Below are positions 47,761-55,533 of a stretch of DNA of 64,000 nucleotides, piece by piece. How positions within the stretch are numbered: position 1 is the stretch's first letter; the number at the start of each line of letters is the position of its first letter. The notes under the pieces were generated by a model. The model was given only the letters and a program-made list of their open reading frames with translations, ran no database searches and had not been told where the DNA came from. The translations under genes and the position numbers were made by a program. This DNA comes from Streptococcus panodentis (lineage in GTDB: Bacteria; Bacillota; Bacilli; Lactobacillales; Streptococcaceae), in NCBI RefSeq assembly GCF_017884005.1, contig NZ_QFAY01000007.1:40824-104823 (forward strand). The letters are read 5' to 3'.

Positions 47761-47901
47761 TCCAACAGTCTCCCGGACTGTTTTGACACAAACTGCGTTT
47801 GTGCTATCTCCAACCTCCAACAGTCCCCCGGACTGTTTTGACACAAACTGCGTTTGTGCTATCTCCAACCTCCAACAGTCCCCCGGACTGTTGGAGCAAG
47901 T
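47761..47901. repeat. Tandem 55-base repeat, two full copies and a partial third
   Basis: Copies at 47761-47815 and 47816-47870 differ at one position; 47871-47901 is a partial third. Each unit has two palindromes: AACAGTCC/GGACTGTT and CACAAAC-TGC-GTTTGTG. The first stem recurs in the dispersed repeat at 12206. Near-identical copies point to recent duplication. Confidence 0.9.
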
Positions 47902-47948
47902 TGAAACCAAGGGCAGCTGGTTGCGAGGCGCGAAGAGCATGAAAAGAC

Positions 47949-48443
47949 TTACGGAGATACCGCGGCCGAGTTTTGCTCGCTTTGAGGCCAGGCATTCTCT
48001 GTCTCGGCAGGTTCCTGCTCGCTAATCTGCAAATCAGCTGCGGACCCTTGCTGTTCCAGCAAGCGCTGCTGCACCGCCTGAACACGAGCCTGTAACTTGG
48101 CCCTGCTCACTCCGTCTCTGACCTGCTCAACAGCTTCCTGAGCCAGAGTCAGCTGCTCTTCAGACTGCACTGCTTCCAGCTGCTGAACTGCAGACTCAGC
48201 TGCCAGAACTGCACGCTCCTCCTCTTCCACTTCCCGCTGCTGGGCAGAAGCGGACTGACTGCTGCTGGAAGCCGCTGACTTAGCCGAGCTGGCTGTATCA
48301 GCCGAATGGACGGTGCTCCTTTCTGTCTGCGACTGCCGGCGGACCACAACCATGCCTGCAACCAATACTGCTAACAGGGCAGAGAGAATACCCAGCCGCA
48401 GCCAGAGCGGACTGCGGTCAAATCGGTTTAACATTTCTTTCAT
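47949..48443 (-). CDS. Single-pass membrane protein with coiled-coil exterior, unknown function
   Basis: 164 residues from the ATG at 48443 (MKEMLNRF); the codon three further in is also possible. One membrane helix (about residues 15-37, LRLGILSALLAVLVAGMVVV) with a short positively charged cytosolic side. A Ser/Ala-rich linker follows, then a coiled coil (about 65-125, EEEERAVLAAESAVQQLEAVQ) and an acidic tail. I do not recognise the family. It begins 14 bases after the purR stop, so it is likely cotranscribed with purR. Confidence 0.7.
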   Translation of the reverse strand: MKEMLNRFDRSPLWLRLGILSALLAVLVAGMVVVRRQSQTERSTVHSADTASSAKSAASSSSQSASAQQREVEEEERAVLAAESAVQQLEAVQSEEQLTLAQEAVEQVRDGVSRAKLQARVQAVQQRLLEQQGSAADLQISEQEPAETENAWPQSEQNSAAVSP

Positions 48444-48456
48444 GGAACTGACCTGC

Positions 48457-49275
48457 TTATTTATCAAAAATATTGCCCACTTCCACATCAATGGTATTTG
48501 CCTTGACATCAATGTTGGTCACTTTCAGCAGGGACTTATAATCTAAATGGTCGCGGTTGGTCTGGGCATTGTCAGCGAAGACAGCTACGCCGGCAAGCTC
48601 CGAATCAAACTCTGATAAGAGGCTGATCATCCCATTGACCGTACCGCCTCCTTTGAGGAAATCATCCACAATCAGGACACGGCTGCCCGCTTTAAGACTG
48701 CGCTTGGAAAGGAACATTTTCTCAATTCGGTCGCCGCTGGATCCGGAAACGTAGTTGACACTGACCGTTGATCCTTCCGTAATCTTCAGGTCACGGCGCA
48801 CAATAACAAAAGGCACATTGAGCACATTGGCCACGGCATTAGCCAGCGGCACTCCCTTTGTGGCCACCGTCATAACCGCATCAATCTCCTGATTTCTGAA
48901 AGCTTTTGCGATAATCCGTCCGATATTGTTCAGAATGGAAGGCGTACTGAGCAAATCAGACAGATAGATATAGCCTCCGGGCAGGATGCGGCCGCTTTCA
49001 GACAGCTGACTGCAGAGATTCTGAACGATGGACTTGGCTTCCCTGTCTGAGATGGACGGCGTAAAGATAACACCGCCGCCGGCACCTGTAATCGTTTCAA
49101 TCGTTCCGATTTCGATTTCTTCAAAAGCGCGTTTGATGATGACAATATCCTCTGAAATAGAGGATTTGGCAGACTCATATTTTTCTGCGAAAGTATTTAA
49201 ACTCGTCAATTTATAAGGGTGGTTAAGCAAATAATTTGAAATAACCACCATGCGCTCACTTCTTCTTAATTTCAT
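48457..49275 (-). CDS. purR: Purine operon regulator PurR
   Basis: 272 residues. N-terminal winged helix (RRSERMVVISNYLLNHPYKL to SSISEDIVIIKRAFEE) and C-terminal phosphoribosyltransferase-like domain with the PRPP motif RVLIVDDFLKGGGTVNGM near residue 201. In streptococci PurR activates purine synthesis genes through PurBoxes and responds to PRPP. A PurBox-like site lies upstream of its own gene. Confidence 0.96.
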   Translation of the reverse strand: MKLRRSERMVVISNYLLNHPYKLTSLNTFAEKYESAKSSISEDIVIIKRAFEEIEIGTIETITGAGGGVIFTPSISDREAKSIVQNLCSQLSESGRILPGGYIYLSDLLSTPSILNNIGRIIAKAFRNQEIDAVMTVATKGVPLANAVANVLNVPFVIVRRDLKITEGSTVSVNYVSGSSGDRIEKMFLSKRSLKAGSRVLIVDDFLKGGGTVNGMISLLSEFDSELAGVAVFADNAQTNRDHLDYKSLLKVTNIDVKANTIDVEVGNIFDK

Positions 49276-49304
49276 TTCTTCACCAATTTAATTTATTTTC
49301 TACC

Positions 49305-49338
49305 ATTATACCATATTGGAATCAAAAAAACGAACATT
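49305..49338 (-). promoter_or_regulatory. purR promoter with a PurBox-like site
   Basis: TGG-TATAAT (-10 at 49305-49310 on the minus strand). Upstream AAAAACGAACATT at 49326-49338 fits the PurBox consensus AWWWCCGAACWWT at 12 of 13 positions. It may allow autoregulation, but it also overlaps the yhaM terminator, so chance is possible. Confidence 0.5.
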
Positions 49339-49357
49339 ATTTGATAAACAATGCTCA
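49324..49357 (-). terminator. Terminator after yhaM
   Basis: On the minus strand GAGCATTGTTT pairs with AAATAATGTTC (two G-U pairs), followed by CGTTTTTTT. Confidence 0.75.
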
Positions 49358-49368
49358 TTTTTCGTATT

Positions 49369-50313
49369 TTACTGTTCAAATTTTGGCTTGTAAAAGGAAC
49401 GGCCCTCCAAAGCAAAAATTTTATTACTCATCTGCCCTGGTTCTACGAGAGCCAAGGCAGCGGTCATCATCATCATTTCTGCGTCCAGGTTGTCAATCAT
49501 GTGCAGGATTTCAGCCTCCATGATTTTAGGCCGGACAGGGCTGCCGTATTCCAAAAGTCCATGGTGGCTGAGCAGAACATGCCGCAGCACAATCACTTCC
49601 TCTTTGCTGTCGTCTATCTTCAGCTCAGTCAGAGCCTTGGTCAGCTCTTCATCAATGAGGGCGATATGGCCAATCAGATTGCCGCGAACGGTATATTCTG
49701 TATTTTCCGGACCGCTGAGCTCAATGACCTTGGCCAAATCATGCAGCATAATGCCGGCAAAAAGCAGACTTTTATTGAGCTGAGGGTAAATATCGCCGAT
49801 AGCATCGGCCAGCTTGACCATGGTGGCTGTATGAAAGGCCAGACCCGACTCAAAAGCATGGTGGTTGGTCTTGGCAGCCGGATAGGAATAAAACTCCTTG
49901 TCGTACTTGCCGTAAAGCGCCCGGACCAGACGCTGCCAGATGGGATTTTCAATTTTGAAAATCATCTGTGATAAGTAATCCCGGATTTCCTTTTGGTCCA
50001 CCGGCGGTTTTTCCTTAAAATCAGCCGGATCATTGGGCTCGCCGGCCTTGGGCAGGCGCAGGGTCAGCTGGTTGACCTGAGGCGTGTTATTATAAACTTC
50101 TCTGCGCCCCTGCATGTGCACGACCTTCCCAGCTGTGAATTCCTCCACATTGTGCGGCTGAGCATCCCAGAGTTTCCCCTCAATAACCCCTGTATCGTCT
50201 TGGAAAGTGAAGGCCAGATAGTTTTTTCCGGCCCTTGTCTGACGGACTTCTGCTGACTTAATCAGGTAAAATCCTTCAAACAATTCATCTTTTTTCATTT
50301 GATTAATTTTCAT
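49369..50313 (-). CDS. yhaM: 3'-5' exoribonuclease YhaM (Cbf1)
   Basis: 314 residues from MKINQMKKDELFEG (50313). N-terminal OB fold (FYLIKSAEVRQTRAGKNYLAFTFQDDTG) and C-terminal HD domain with metal ligands HHAFESGLAFHT near residue 151, GIMLHDLAKVIE near residue 187 and VLRHVLLSHHG near residue 241. Streptococcal YhaM trims 3' ends of many mRNAs by a few bases. It overlaps rmuC by 11 bases and is the last gene of the rsgA operon. Confidence 0.95.
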   Translation of the reverse strand: MKINQMKKDELFEGFYLIKSAEVRQTRAGKNYLAFTFQDDTGVIEGKLWDAQPHNVEEFTAGKVVHMQGRREVYNNTPQVNQLTLRLPKAGEPNDPADFKEKPPVDQKEIRDYLSQMIFKIENPIWQRLVRALYGKYDKEFYSYPAAKTNHHAFESGLAFHTATMVKLADAIGDIYPQLNKSLLFAGIMLHDLAKVIELSGPENTEYTVRGNLIGHIALIDEELTKALTELKIDDSKEEVIVLRHVLLSHHGLLEYGSPVRPKIMEAEILHMIDNLDAEMMMMTAALALVEPGQMSNKIFALEGRSFYKPKFEQ

Positions 50314-51559
50314 CGTCATCCCTTTCTTCTGAAAAATCAAGTAGGTTTAGATTGAGGTCCTCATCAGACAGCTCAATATGGCGGAGGGTTCGTTCAATCG
50401 CGCCGGTCCTGCGGGTCAGCAGTTCGTCAATATTGCCGGAAGCATGCTGCAGATGCTTCTGGGCCTTGGCCAGGATGCCGCCGAATTTGCCAAACTCAGT
50501 CTTGACAGAACCCAAGACCTTGCTGATGTCATCCGCACTTTTTTGGATATTGAGCGTTTTGAAGCCGACTGACAGCGAATTGAGCAAGGCGGACAGGGTA
50601 GATGGCCCTGCCACCACAATCTGCTCCTCCCGCCGCAGGCTGTCAAAAAATGCCGGATTGCGGACCACTTCGGAATAAAGTCCTTCTGTCGGCAGAAACA
50701 TAATACCAAAATTAGTCGTAGCCGGCGGAGCCAGATATTTGGACTTAATATCCTTGGCAAAACGCTTGACACTGGCCAAAAGGGCCTTGCGGCAGGCATC
50801 AATCTCTTCCTTGCTGCCCGACTCGTAGGCATCCTCCAAACGGTAGTAGTCAGCCAGCGGAAACTTAGAGTCAATCGGCAGGTAGACATAGTCCTGATCG
50901 ACCTGCCCCGGCAGCTTAATAGCATATTCCACACGCTCGCTGGAGCCCGCTGCTGTCACAAATTCCCGCTCATACTGGCTGGGGGTCATAATATCCTCGA
51001 TAATCTGACCCAGCTGCAGCTCGCCAAGAATACCGCGGGTTTTGGTGTTGGAAAGCACTTTGTTGAGGGTCCCGACATCACGCGCCACGCTCTGCATTTC
51101 CCCCAGGCCGCGGTTGACAGATTCCAGCTGTCTGGACACTGTCTCAAAAGAGGTCTGCAGCCGGGTCTGCAGGGTCTTCTCCAGCTTCTCCTCCACCGTC
51201 TGCCGCATCTGTTCCAGCCGCCGTTCATTGGATTCCTGAATCTGCCGCATACGTTCATCGGTTTTATCCCGATTTTTAGTCAAATGCTCGCTGATGTCCG
51301 AGCGGAGATCCGTCAGATTGTGATGCAGATCGGTCCGCATCTCGGTCAGACGGTCGCCCAGCGCCAGCTCCAGTTCTTTTTGAACTGTCTGATTTCTCTG
51401 CCTTTCCTCCCCAAAACGGTAGTCCAGCTGATCGGACAGATTGTCTGCCTGACTGTCCAAGACCTGCTTTAGCTCCTCCCTCTGCTGACCGCTCTTCTGC
51501 CAGAGGAAGAAGGTCAGGGCAAGATTGGCCAAAAGGAGGAGAATGATGATAATTTCCAT
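50303..51559 (-). CDS. rmuC: DNA recombination protein RmuC
   Basis: 418 residues from the ATG at 51559 (AGGAG six bases upstream). One N-terminal membrane helix (EIIIILLLLANLALTFFLW), a long coiled coil (about 30-160), then the RmuC nuclease-like domain: RGILGELQLGQIIEDIM near residue 175, LPIDSKFPLADYYRLED near residue 228 and IMFLPTEGLYSEV near residue 291. It limits inversions at short repeats in E. coli. Starts two bases after the thiN stop. Confidence 0.94.
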   Translation of the reverse strand: MEIIIILLLLANLALTFFLWQKSGQQREELKQVLDSQADNLSDQLDYRFGEERQRNQTVQKELELALGDRLTEMRTDLHHNLTDLRSDISEHLTKNRDKTDERMRQIQESNERRLEQMRQTVEEKLEKTLQTRLQTSFETVSRQLESVNRGLGEMQSVARDVGTLNKVLSNTKTRGILGELQLGQIIEDIMTPSQYEREFVTAAGSSERVEYAIKLPGQVDQDYVYLPIDSKFPLADYYRLEDAYESGSKEEIDACRKALLASVKRFAKDIKSKYLAPPATTNFGIMFLPTEGLYSEVVRNPAFFDSLRREEQIVVAGPSTLSALLNSLSVGFKTLNIQKSADDISKVLGSVKTEFGKFGGILAKAQKHLQHASGNIDELLTRRTGAIERTLRHIELSDEDLNLNLLDFSEERDDDEN

Positions 51560-51560
51560 A

Positions 51561-52193
51561 TCAGCTCCTGTCTCTACTGTAAATGACGACTGCATAGCCG
51601 GAAGCCACCTCCAAAAAAAGGGGCTCATCTATAAATTCGTTAGAAGCATAGACTTTTTTGAAAAAAAAGTTCTGTTCATTGAGCGGATATTTGGCTCCTT
51701 CAATGGTGAGGACCGTATCCTCTGCCGGCAGAAAGGCCAGATAGCGCATGCCGGCGGTCGGTTTGATTTCATGCCTGCCCTGGGGAACATAGGTCAGCCG
51801 ATTCTGCGCATCCAAGAGAGACAGCTGCTGCATGTAGGGAGCTATCTTTTCATTGCTGGGCAGAAAAACATTGGCCAGCGCGTGGTCCAGACGGCCGCCA
51901 AAGGCACCGAAAATGGTCAGGCTGGCATCTGGATACCGCTCAAAACATGCCAACACAGCCAATTCCAAGTCCGTATCATTTTTTTCAGGCTGAGCCTGAA
52001 TGACCTCCTTGGCCGCCGCCTTGATTCTTAGCAATTCCTGCTCAGAAACCGAATCAAAATCTCCTACCGCCAAATCAGGACAGACCCCTTGCTCCAGAAG
52101 GAAAAGACTGCCGCGGTCCACACCGACCAGTACATCAAAATCCAGACTGAAGTCATCCAGACGGCCGCCGGCAAAAAGAGCTATCCTAGTCAT
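51561..52193 (-). CDS. thiN: Thiamine pyrophosphokinase
   Basis: 210 residues from the ATG at 52193. VGVDRGSLFLLEQGVCPDLAVGDFDSV near residue 28, QPEKNDTDLELAVL near residue 68 and FGAFGGRLDHALAN near residue 95 are the family motifs. Converts thiamine to thiamine diphosphate with ATP. No de novo thiamine genes are visible nearby, so it probably uses imported thiamine. Overlaps rpe by eight bases. Confidence 0.95.
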   Translation of the reverse strand: MTRIALFAGGRLDDFSLDFDVLVGVDRGSLFLLEQGVCPDLAVGDFDSVSEQELLRIKAAAKEVIQAQPEKNDTDLELAVLACFERYPDASLTIFGAFGGRLDHALANVFLPSNEKIAPYMQQLSLLDAQNRLTYVPQGRHEIKPTAGMRYLAFLPAEDTVLTIEGAKYPLNEQNFFFKKVYASNEFIDEPLFLEVASGYAVVIYSRDRS

Positions 52194-52845
52194 GCAGGGC
52201 ATCCCTCAGGGTCTGGACCTGATGGCTGACGTCCCCCTTGAAAACATAGCTGCCAGCCACAAAAACATTGGCTCCGGCTTCCTTGGCAATGCTGATGGTC
52301 TTGTTATCAATACCGCCGTCTACTTCAATATCAAAGTCCAGCTGATTGACCTCGCGCAGCACCGCCAGCTCCCGGATTTTGTCCATGGTTTCAGGCAGGA
52401 AAGCCTGACCTCCGAATCCGGGATTGACCGTCATGACCAGCACCTGATCAACCAGATTGAGAACATTTTTCACAGCCTCCACCGGGGTACCGGGGTTGAG
52501 AACCACGCTGGCCTTGACACCGGCCGCCCGGATCTTCTGCAGGGCTCCGTGGATATGCGGTGTCGCTTCAGCATGAATGCTGATAATATCGGCTCCGGCC
52601 CGGGCGAATTCTTCGATATGGTGCTCAGGATTGGATACCATGAGATGGCAGTCAAAGACCAGCTTGCTGTGGGGACGCAGGCTGGCTACCACACCGGCAC
52701 CAAAGCTGATGTTGGGCACAAAATGACCGTCCATGATATCAATATGGGCATACTCCGCACCGGTCGCTTCTAACTTTTTCAGCTCTGCTTCAAAGTTAGC
52801 ATAGTCTGCACTGAGGATGGAAGGGGCGATTTTATATGATTTCAT
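52186..52845 (-). CDS. rpe: Ribulose-phosphate 3-epimerase
   Basis: 219 residues from the ATG at 52845 (AAGGAG five bases upstream); the frame extends 31 codons upstream without a start signal. TIM barrel with APSILSADYANFE, HIDIMDGHFVPNISFG (metal His and Asp) near residue 33, FDCHLMVSNPEH near residue 65, VNPGFGGQAFLP near residue 140 and EVDGGIDNKT near residue 175. Pentose phosphate pathway enzyme, in operon with rsgA. Confidence 0.96.
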   Translation of the reverse strand: MKSYKIAPSILSADYANFEAELKKLEATGAEYAHIDIMDGHFVPNISFGAGVVASLRPHSKLVFDCHLMVSNPEHHIEEFARAGADIISIHAEATPHIHGALQKIRAAGVKASVVLNPGTPVEAVKNVLNLVDQVLVMTVNPGFGGQAFLPETMDKIRELAVLREVNQLDFDIEVDGGIDNKTISIAKEAGANVFVAGSYVFKGDVSHQVQTLRDALHD

Positions 52846-52855
52846 GTTTTCTCCT

Positions 52856-53734
52856 TTATTTTGGGTTCTTTTTGGCAACCTTCTTGTAGGTCTCCCGGCG
52901 GTTTTCAATCTCACTGAGAAACTGCAGGTAATGATCAAAGCGGAAAGCTGCTATCTGTCCGGCGCCAAGGGCCTGCTTGACCGCGCAGGCCGGCTCATGC
53001 GTGTGGGTGCAGGTTCGGAACTTGCAGTTCTGGCTGATCTCAGCAATGTCCGGAAAGACCTGATTGAGGGCTTCAGCAGTATCCACCTCATAATCCAGCG
53101 AGGAAAAGCCCGGTGTATCCGCGATTTTGCCGCCGTTGAGACTGTAAAAACTGACCGCCCGCGTCGTATGCCGCCCCCGGCCCAGACTCTCAGAAATCTC
53201 TCCGGTTTCCAGCTGTAAGTCAGGCGCCATCTTATTGAGCAGAGTGGACTTGCCGACCCCTGTCTGCCCCATGAAAACCGTTATCTTGCCGGTCAAGAGG
53301 GGCAGGAGGTCCGCTATGCTTGTCACAACGGCATAGCCGATTTGCTGATAAACCTGCACATAGCGATCCAGCTCTCCGGGATCATCCAGCAAATCCAGCT
53401 TGCTGAGATAGATGATGGGGTGGATCTGCTTGTGCTCCAACAGCACTAAAAAGCGGTCCAGAAGATTGGCATTGAAGTCCGGTTCTCTGGCACTCATCAT
53501 GACAACGGCCTGATCAATATTGACAATCGGCGGCCGCACCAAGCTGTTTTTCCGCTCAGCTATTTTTAAGATATAGCCTTCTGAATCTTTGTCTGCTGAA
53601 AATTCGACTCGGTCCCCTACATAAGGGGTCTGGCCTTTTTTACGAAAATTCCCGCGGGCTCTGGTCTGGTAGACCCGGCCGTCTGACTCCACATAGTAGA
53701 AGCCGGCCAAGGCCTTGATGATTGTTCCTTGCAA
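52856..53734 (-). CDS. rsgA: Ribosome small subunit GTPase RsgA
   Basis: 292 residues, starting at a TTG with AAGGAG five bases upstream. OB fold at the N-terminus, then a circularly permuted GTPase: YLSKLDLL (G4) near residue 108, [11 protein letters not shown] (G1) near residue 155, DTPGFSSL (G3) near residue 205, and a zinc knuckle [14 protein letters not shown] near residue 240. Late 30S maturation factor that responds to (p)ppGpp. First gene of rsgA-rpe-thiN-rmuC-yhaM. Confidence 0.96.
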   Translation of the reverse strand: MQGTIIKALAGFYYVESDGRVYQTRARGNFRKKGQTPYVGDRVEFSADKDSEGYILKIAERKNSLVRPPIVNIDQAVVMMSAREPDFNANLLDRFLVLLEHKQIHPIIYLSKLDLLDDPGELDRYVQVYQQIGYAVVTSIADLLPLLTGKITVFMGQTGVGKSTLLNKMAPDLQLETGEISESLGRGRHTTRAVSFYSLNGGKIADTPGFSSLDYEVDTAEALNQVFPDIAEISQNCKFRTCTHTHEPACAVKQALGAGQIAAFRFDHYLQFLSEIENRRETYKKVAKKNPK

Positions 53735-54313
53735 GATTGCTCCTTAAAAGTTAATACACTCATTATAACAAAAAATATCAGATTTAGCTTGCTTGTATCA
53801 TGGATATTCCCGCTATGATGAGAGATTTATCCATAGAGGACAGTTTTTCTGTCAACTGACAGCAAACAGCGGAGCAGAGCCTGTCCAGAAAACAACATAC
53901 TTGTTAAGAAACATCGTCTTGAGTCAGTTCGTCATAGGCAATCAAGCCCCCTTCACTGCCCAATGAATGCAAAAGAGAAAACCATCATTCGTTTCCGTAC
54001 AGGGCTCCTTAAACGTTTTCGGAGATTTCGCGCATATACTATTGATATTATACCTTAAAAGCTTTATAATGAAAGCGGATACAAAACTGCGGATGCTATT
54101 TCCATTCTAAAGTCTAAAATTTTTCAAAAACCATTCTATATCTGCACCAAAAAGATTCCTGCCTTGTCTCAGCGATGAAATGCTAAGCAGAGCGAAGCTG
54201 CTGGCCTCCGGACTCAATAGCTGGTCATGAAACTCCAAAGGAAGTCGCTGACATCCGCATCACTTGAGAAAAGGATGTGAATCTAGCATATCATCCATAT
54301 AAGGAGGCGGCTT
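53735..54313. promoter_or_regulatory. Divergent gap: rsgA promoter and CPBP protease promoter
   Basis: For rsgA, TGT-TATAAT (-10 at 53762-53767, minus strand). For the protease gene, TTGATA at 54042-54047, 17 bases, TATAAT at 54065-54070 (plus strand), leaving a leader of about 240 bases. The middle holds short inverted segments (CTGTCAACTGACAG at about 53851). A 32-codon frame at 53963-54058 lacks a ribosome site. No other gene is visible. Confidence 0.65.
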
Positions 54314-55222
54314 ATGGACACTAAGTTTTTCTCTAAAAACAACCCTCTCGTGGCCGGTGTACGGCAGGGAAAATTTTTGACGCCTTGGTTTCTGGCACCT
54401 TTTATCCTGCACCTGATTCTGAAGCTGATGGGACCTGTCAGAACTGCCTCAACTCATTTCTTTCTGGGCTTTAATCTGGGAATTCCAGATTGGTGGAACA
54501 TTCTGGATCTCTTCTCTTTCAGCTACACCATTCTGGTTTTCTTTATCTGGGTTAAATTTGTGGAAAGACGGCCTATCCAATCTATGGGCTTTCCTAAGAA
54601 GAGCAATCTGTCAGAATTTGCCAAAGGGGTGCTGGTTGGCGCGGTCATGATTAGCAGTGTGTTGCTTATTTTTCTCCTATTGGGAGCTGCAAAACTGGAT
54701 CGCATCCAGTTCAGCGGTCCTTTCTTGATTTCCTGGCTTTTGGTACTCATCGGCTATATCATTCAGACCTCTGCCGAAGAAATTTACATCCGGGGCTGGC
54801 TGCTCCCAGTTATCTCCAACAAGACCAATCTTTTCGTGGCCCTGCTGATTTCATCGGCTATGTTTTCCTACTACCACTTGGACAACAATGGGGCCTCCGT
54901 CCTGTCCACTATTCACTTGGTTATCTTCGGTCTCTTCGCAGCCGTCTATGCTCTCAAACGCGGCAGCCTCTGGGGTCCCTGCGGTTTCCACTTTGCCTGG
55001 AACTTCCTGCAGGGAAACCTTTACGGCTTTCACGTCAGCGGCTTTGACAGTGAATCCTCACTCATGTACTTCTCTACCTCCGATAACACCCTAATTACCG
55101 GCGGCAAATTTGGACCTGAGGGCGGCCTTCCGGGACTCCTGATTCTCAGTCTGGCTCTGCTTTGGGCTATCTTTATCCTCAAAAGCAGAGAGGAGGACGA
55201 AAGTTTAGACGCAGCGGCCTAA
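54314..55222 (+). CDS. CPBP family intramembrane glutamic endopeptidase
   Basis: 302 residues with about eight membrane helices. The CPBP (Abi/Rce1) motifs are EEIYIRGW near residue 156 (EExxxR), FSYYHLDNNG near residue 187 and HFAWNFLQG near residue 226, all carrying catalytic residues. In lactic acid bacteria such proteins give bacteriocin immunity or process bacteriocin leaders, but no bacteriocin gene is adjacent. Alone, with AAGGAGG nine bases before the ATG. Confidence 0.9.
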   Translation: MDTKFFSKNNPLVAGVRQGKFLTPWFLAPFILHLILKLMGPVRTASTHFFLGFNLGIPDWWNILDLFSFSYTILVFFIWVKFVERRPIQSMGFPKKSNLSEFAKGVLVGAVMISSVLLIFLLLGAAKLDRIQFSGPFLISWLLVLIGYIIQTSAEEIYIRGWLLPVISNKTNLFVALLISSAMFSYYHLDNNGASVLSTIHLVIFGLFAAVYALKRGSLWGPCGFHFAWNFLQGNLYGFHVSGFDSESSLMYFSTSDNTLITGGKFGPEGGLPGLLILSLALLWAIFILKSREEDESLDAAA

Positions 55223-55533
55223 TCTCCTTTCTGTTGTTAACTCTGCACATCGTTATCGTCATTCAGTTTGCCTTTTATAGTCTTTTAGCCCGGCTTGCTC
55301 CGACAGCCCGAGTCCAAATATTCAGCGATGCAGAGAGCTTAGGATAAGGAAGCTGAGGCAAAAGCGTTTCCGTCTCGCCCTGTTCTGGTAAAAACGCTGA
55401 AGGCAACTGCTGATTCCTTTGTTAACTTCATTTTTCTTTGAGTATAAAAAAGCAGCCATTGCTCATAAATGGCTGCTTTTTATTAGGCTCGTATAGTTCC
55501 TCGTTTTAGTTTTCGCTCAGGCGGAAACCATGG
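55223..55533. other. Gap between the convergent CPBP and Cna-B genes
   Basis: 311 bases without a gene. It contains TTTATAGTCTTTTAG at about 55274, the starting sequence of the dispersed repeat at 12206, without the rest of that element, and a strong hairpin at 55447. Confidence 0.55.
55447..55481. terminator. Terminator of the Cna-B gene
   Basis: A perfect 13-base stem, AAAAAGCAGCCAT with ATGGCTGCTTTTT around TGCTCATAA, flanked by A and T runs. It can serve both convergent genes. Confidence 0.93.

Larger units (their letters stand above)
47353..47948. other. Non-coding region between rpsL and the downstream membrane protein
   Basis: 596 bases. From the rpsL side it holds a 136-base str leader, the str promoter (47489-47517), the hairpin repeat at 47534-47574 and the 55-base tandem repeats at 47761-47901. 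The frames in it (for example 47804-48085 minus) are made of translated repeats and are not believed. Confidence 0.7.

Noticed and set aside
47761-47901. Tandem repeats considered as a CRISPR array.
   Set aside because: The units adjoin each other with no unique spacers, and no cas genes are present.
47804-48085. A 93-codon minus-strand frame across the tandem repeats.
   Set aside because: It is a translation of the repeats joined to an out-of-frame part of the neighbouring gene.
53963-54058. A 32-codon basic peptide frame (starting MNAKEKTIIRF) before the CPBP gene.
   Set aside because: No ribosome site and it crosses the likely promoter boxes of the protease gene.
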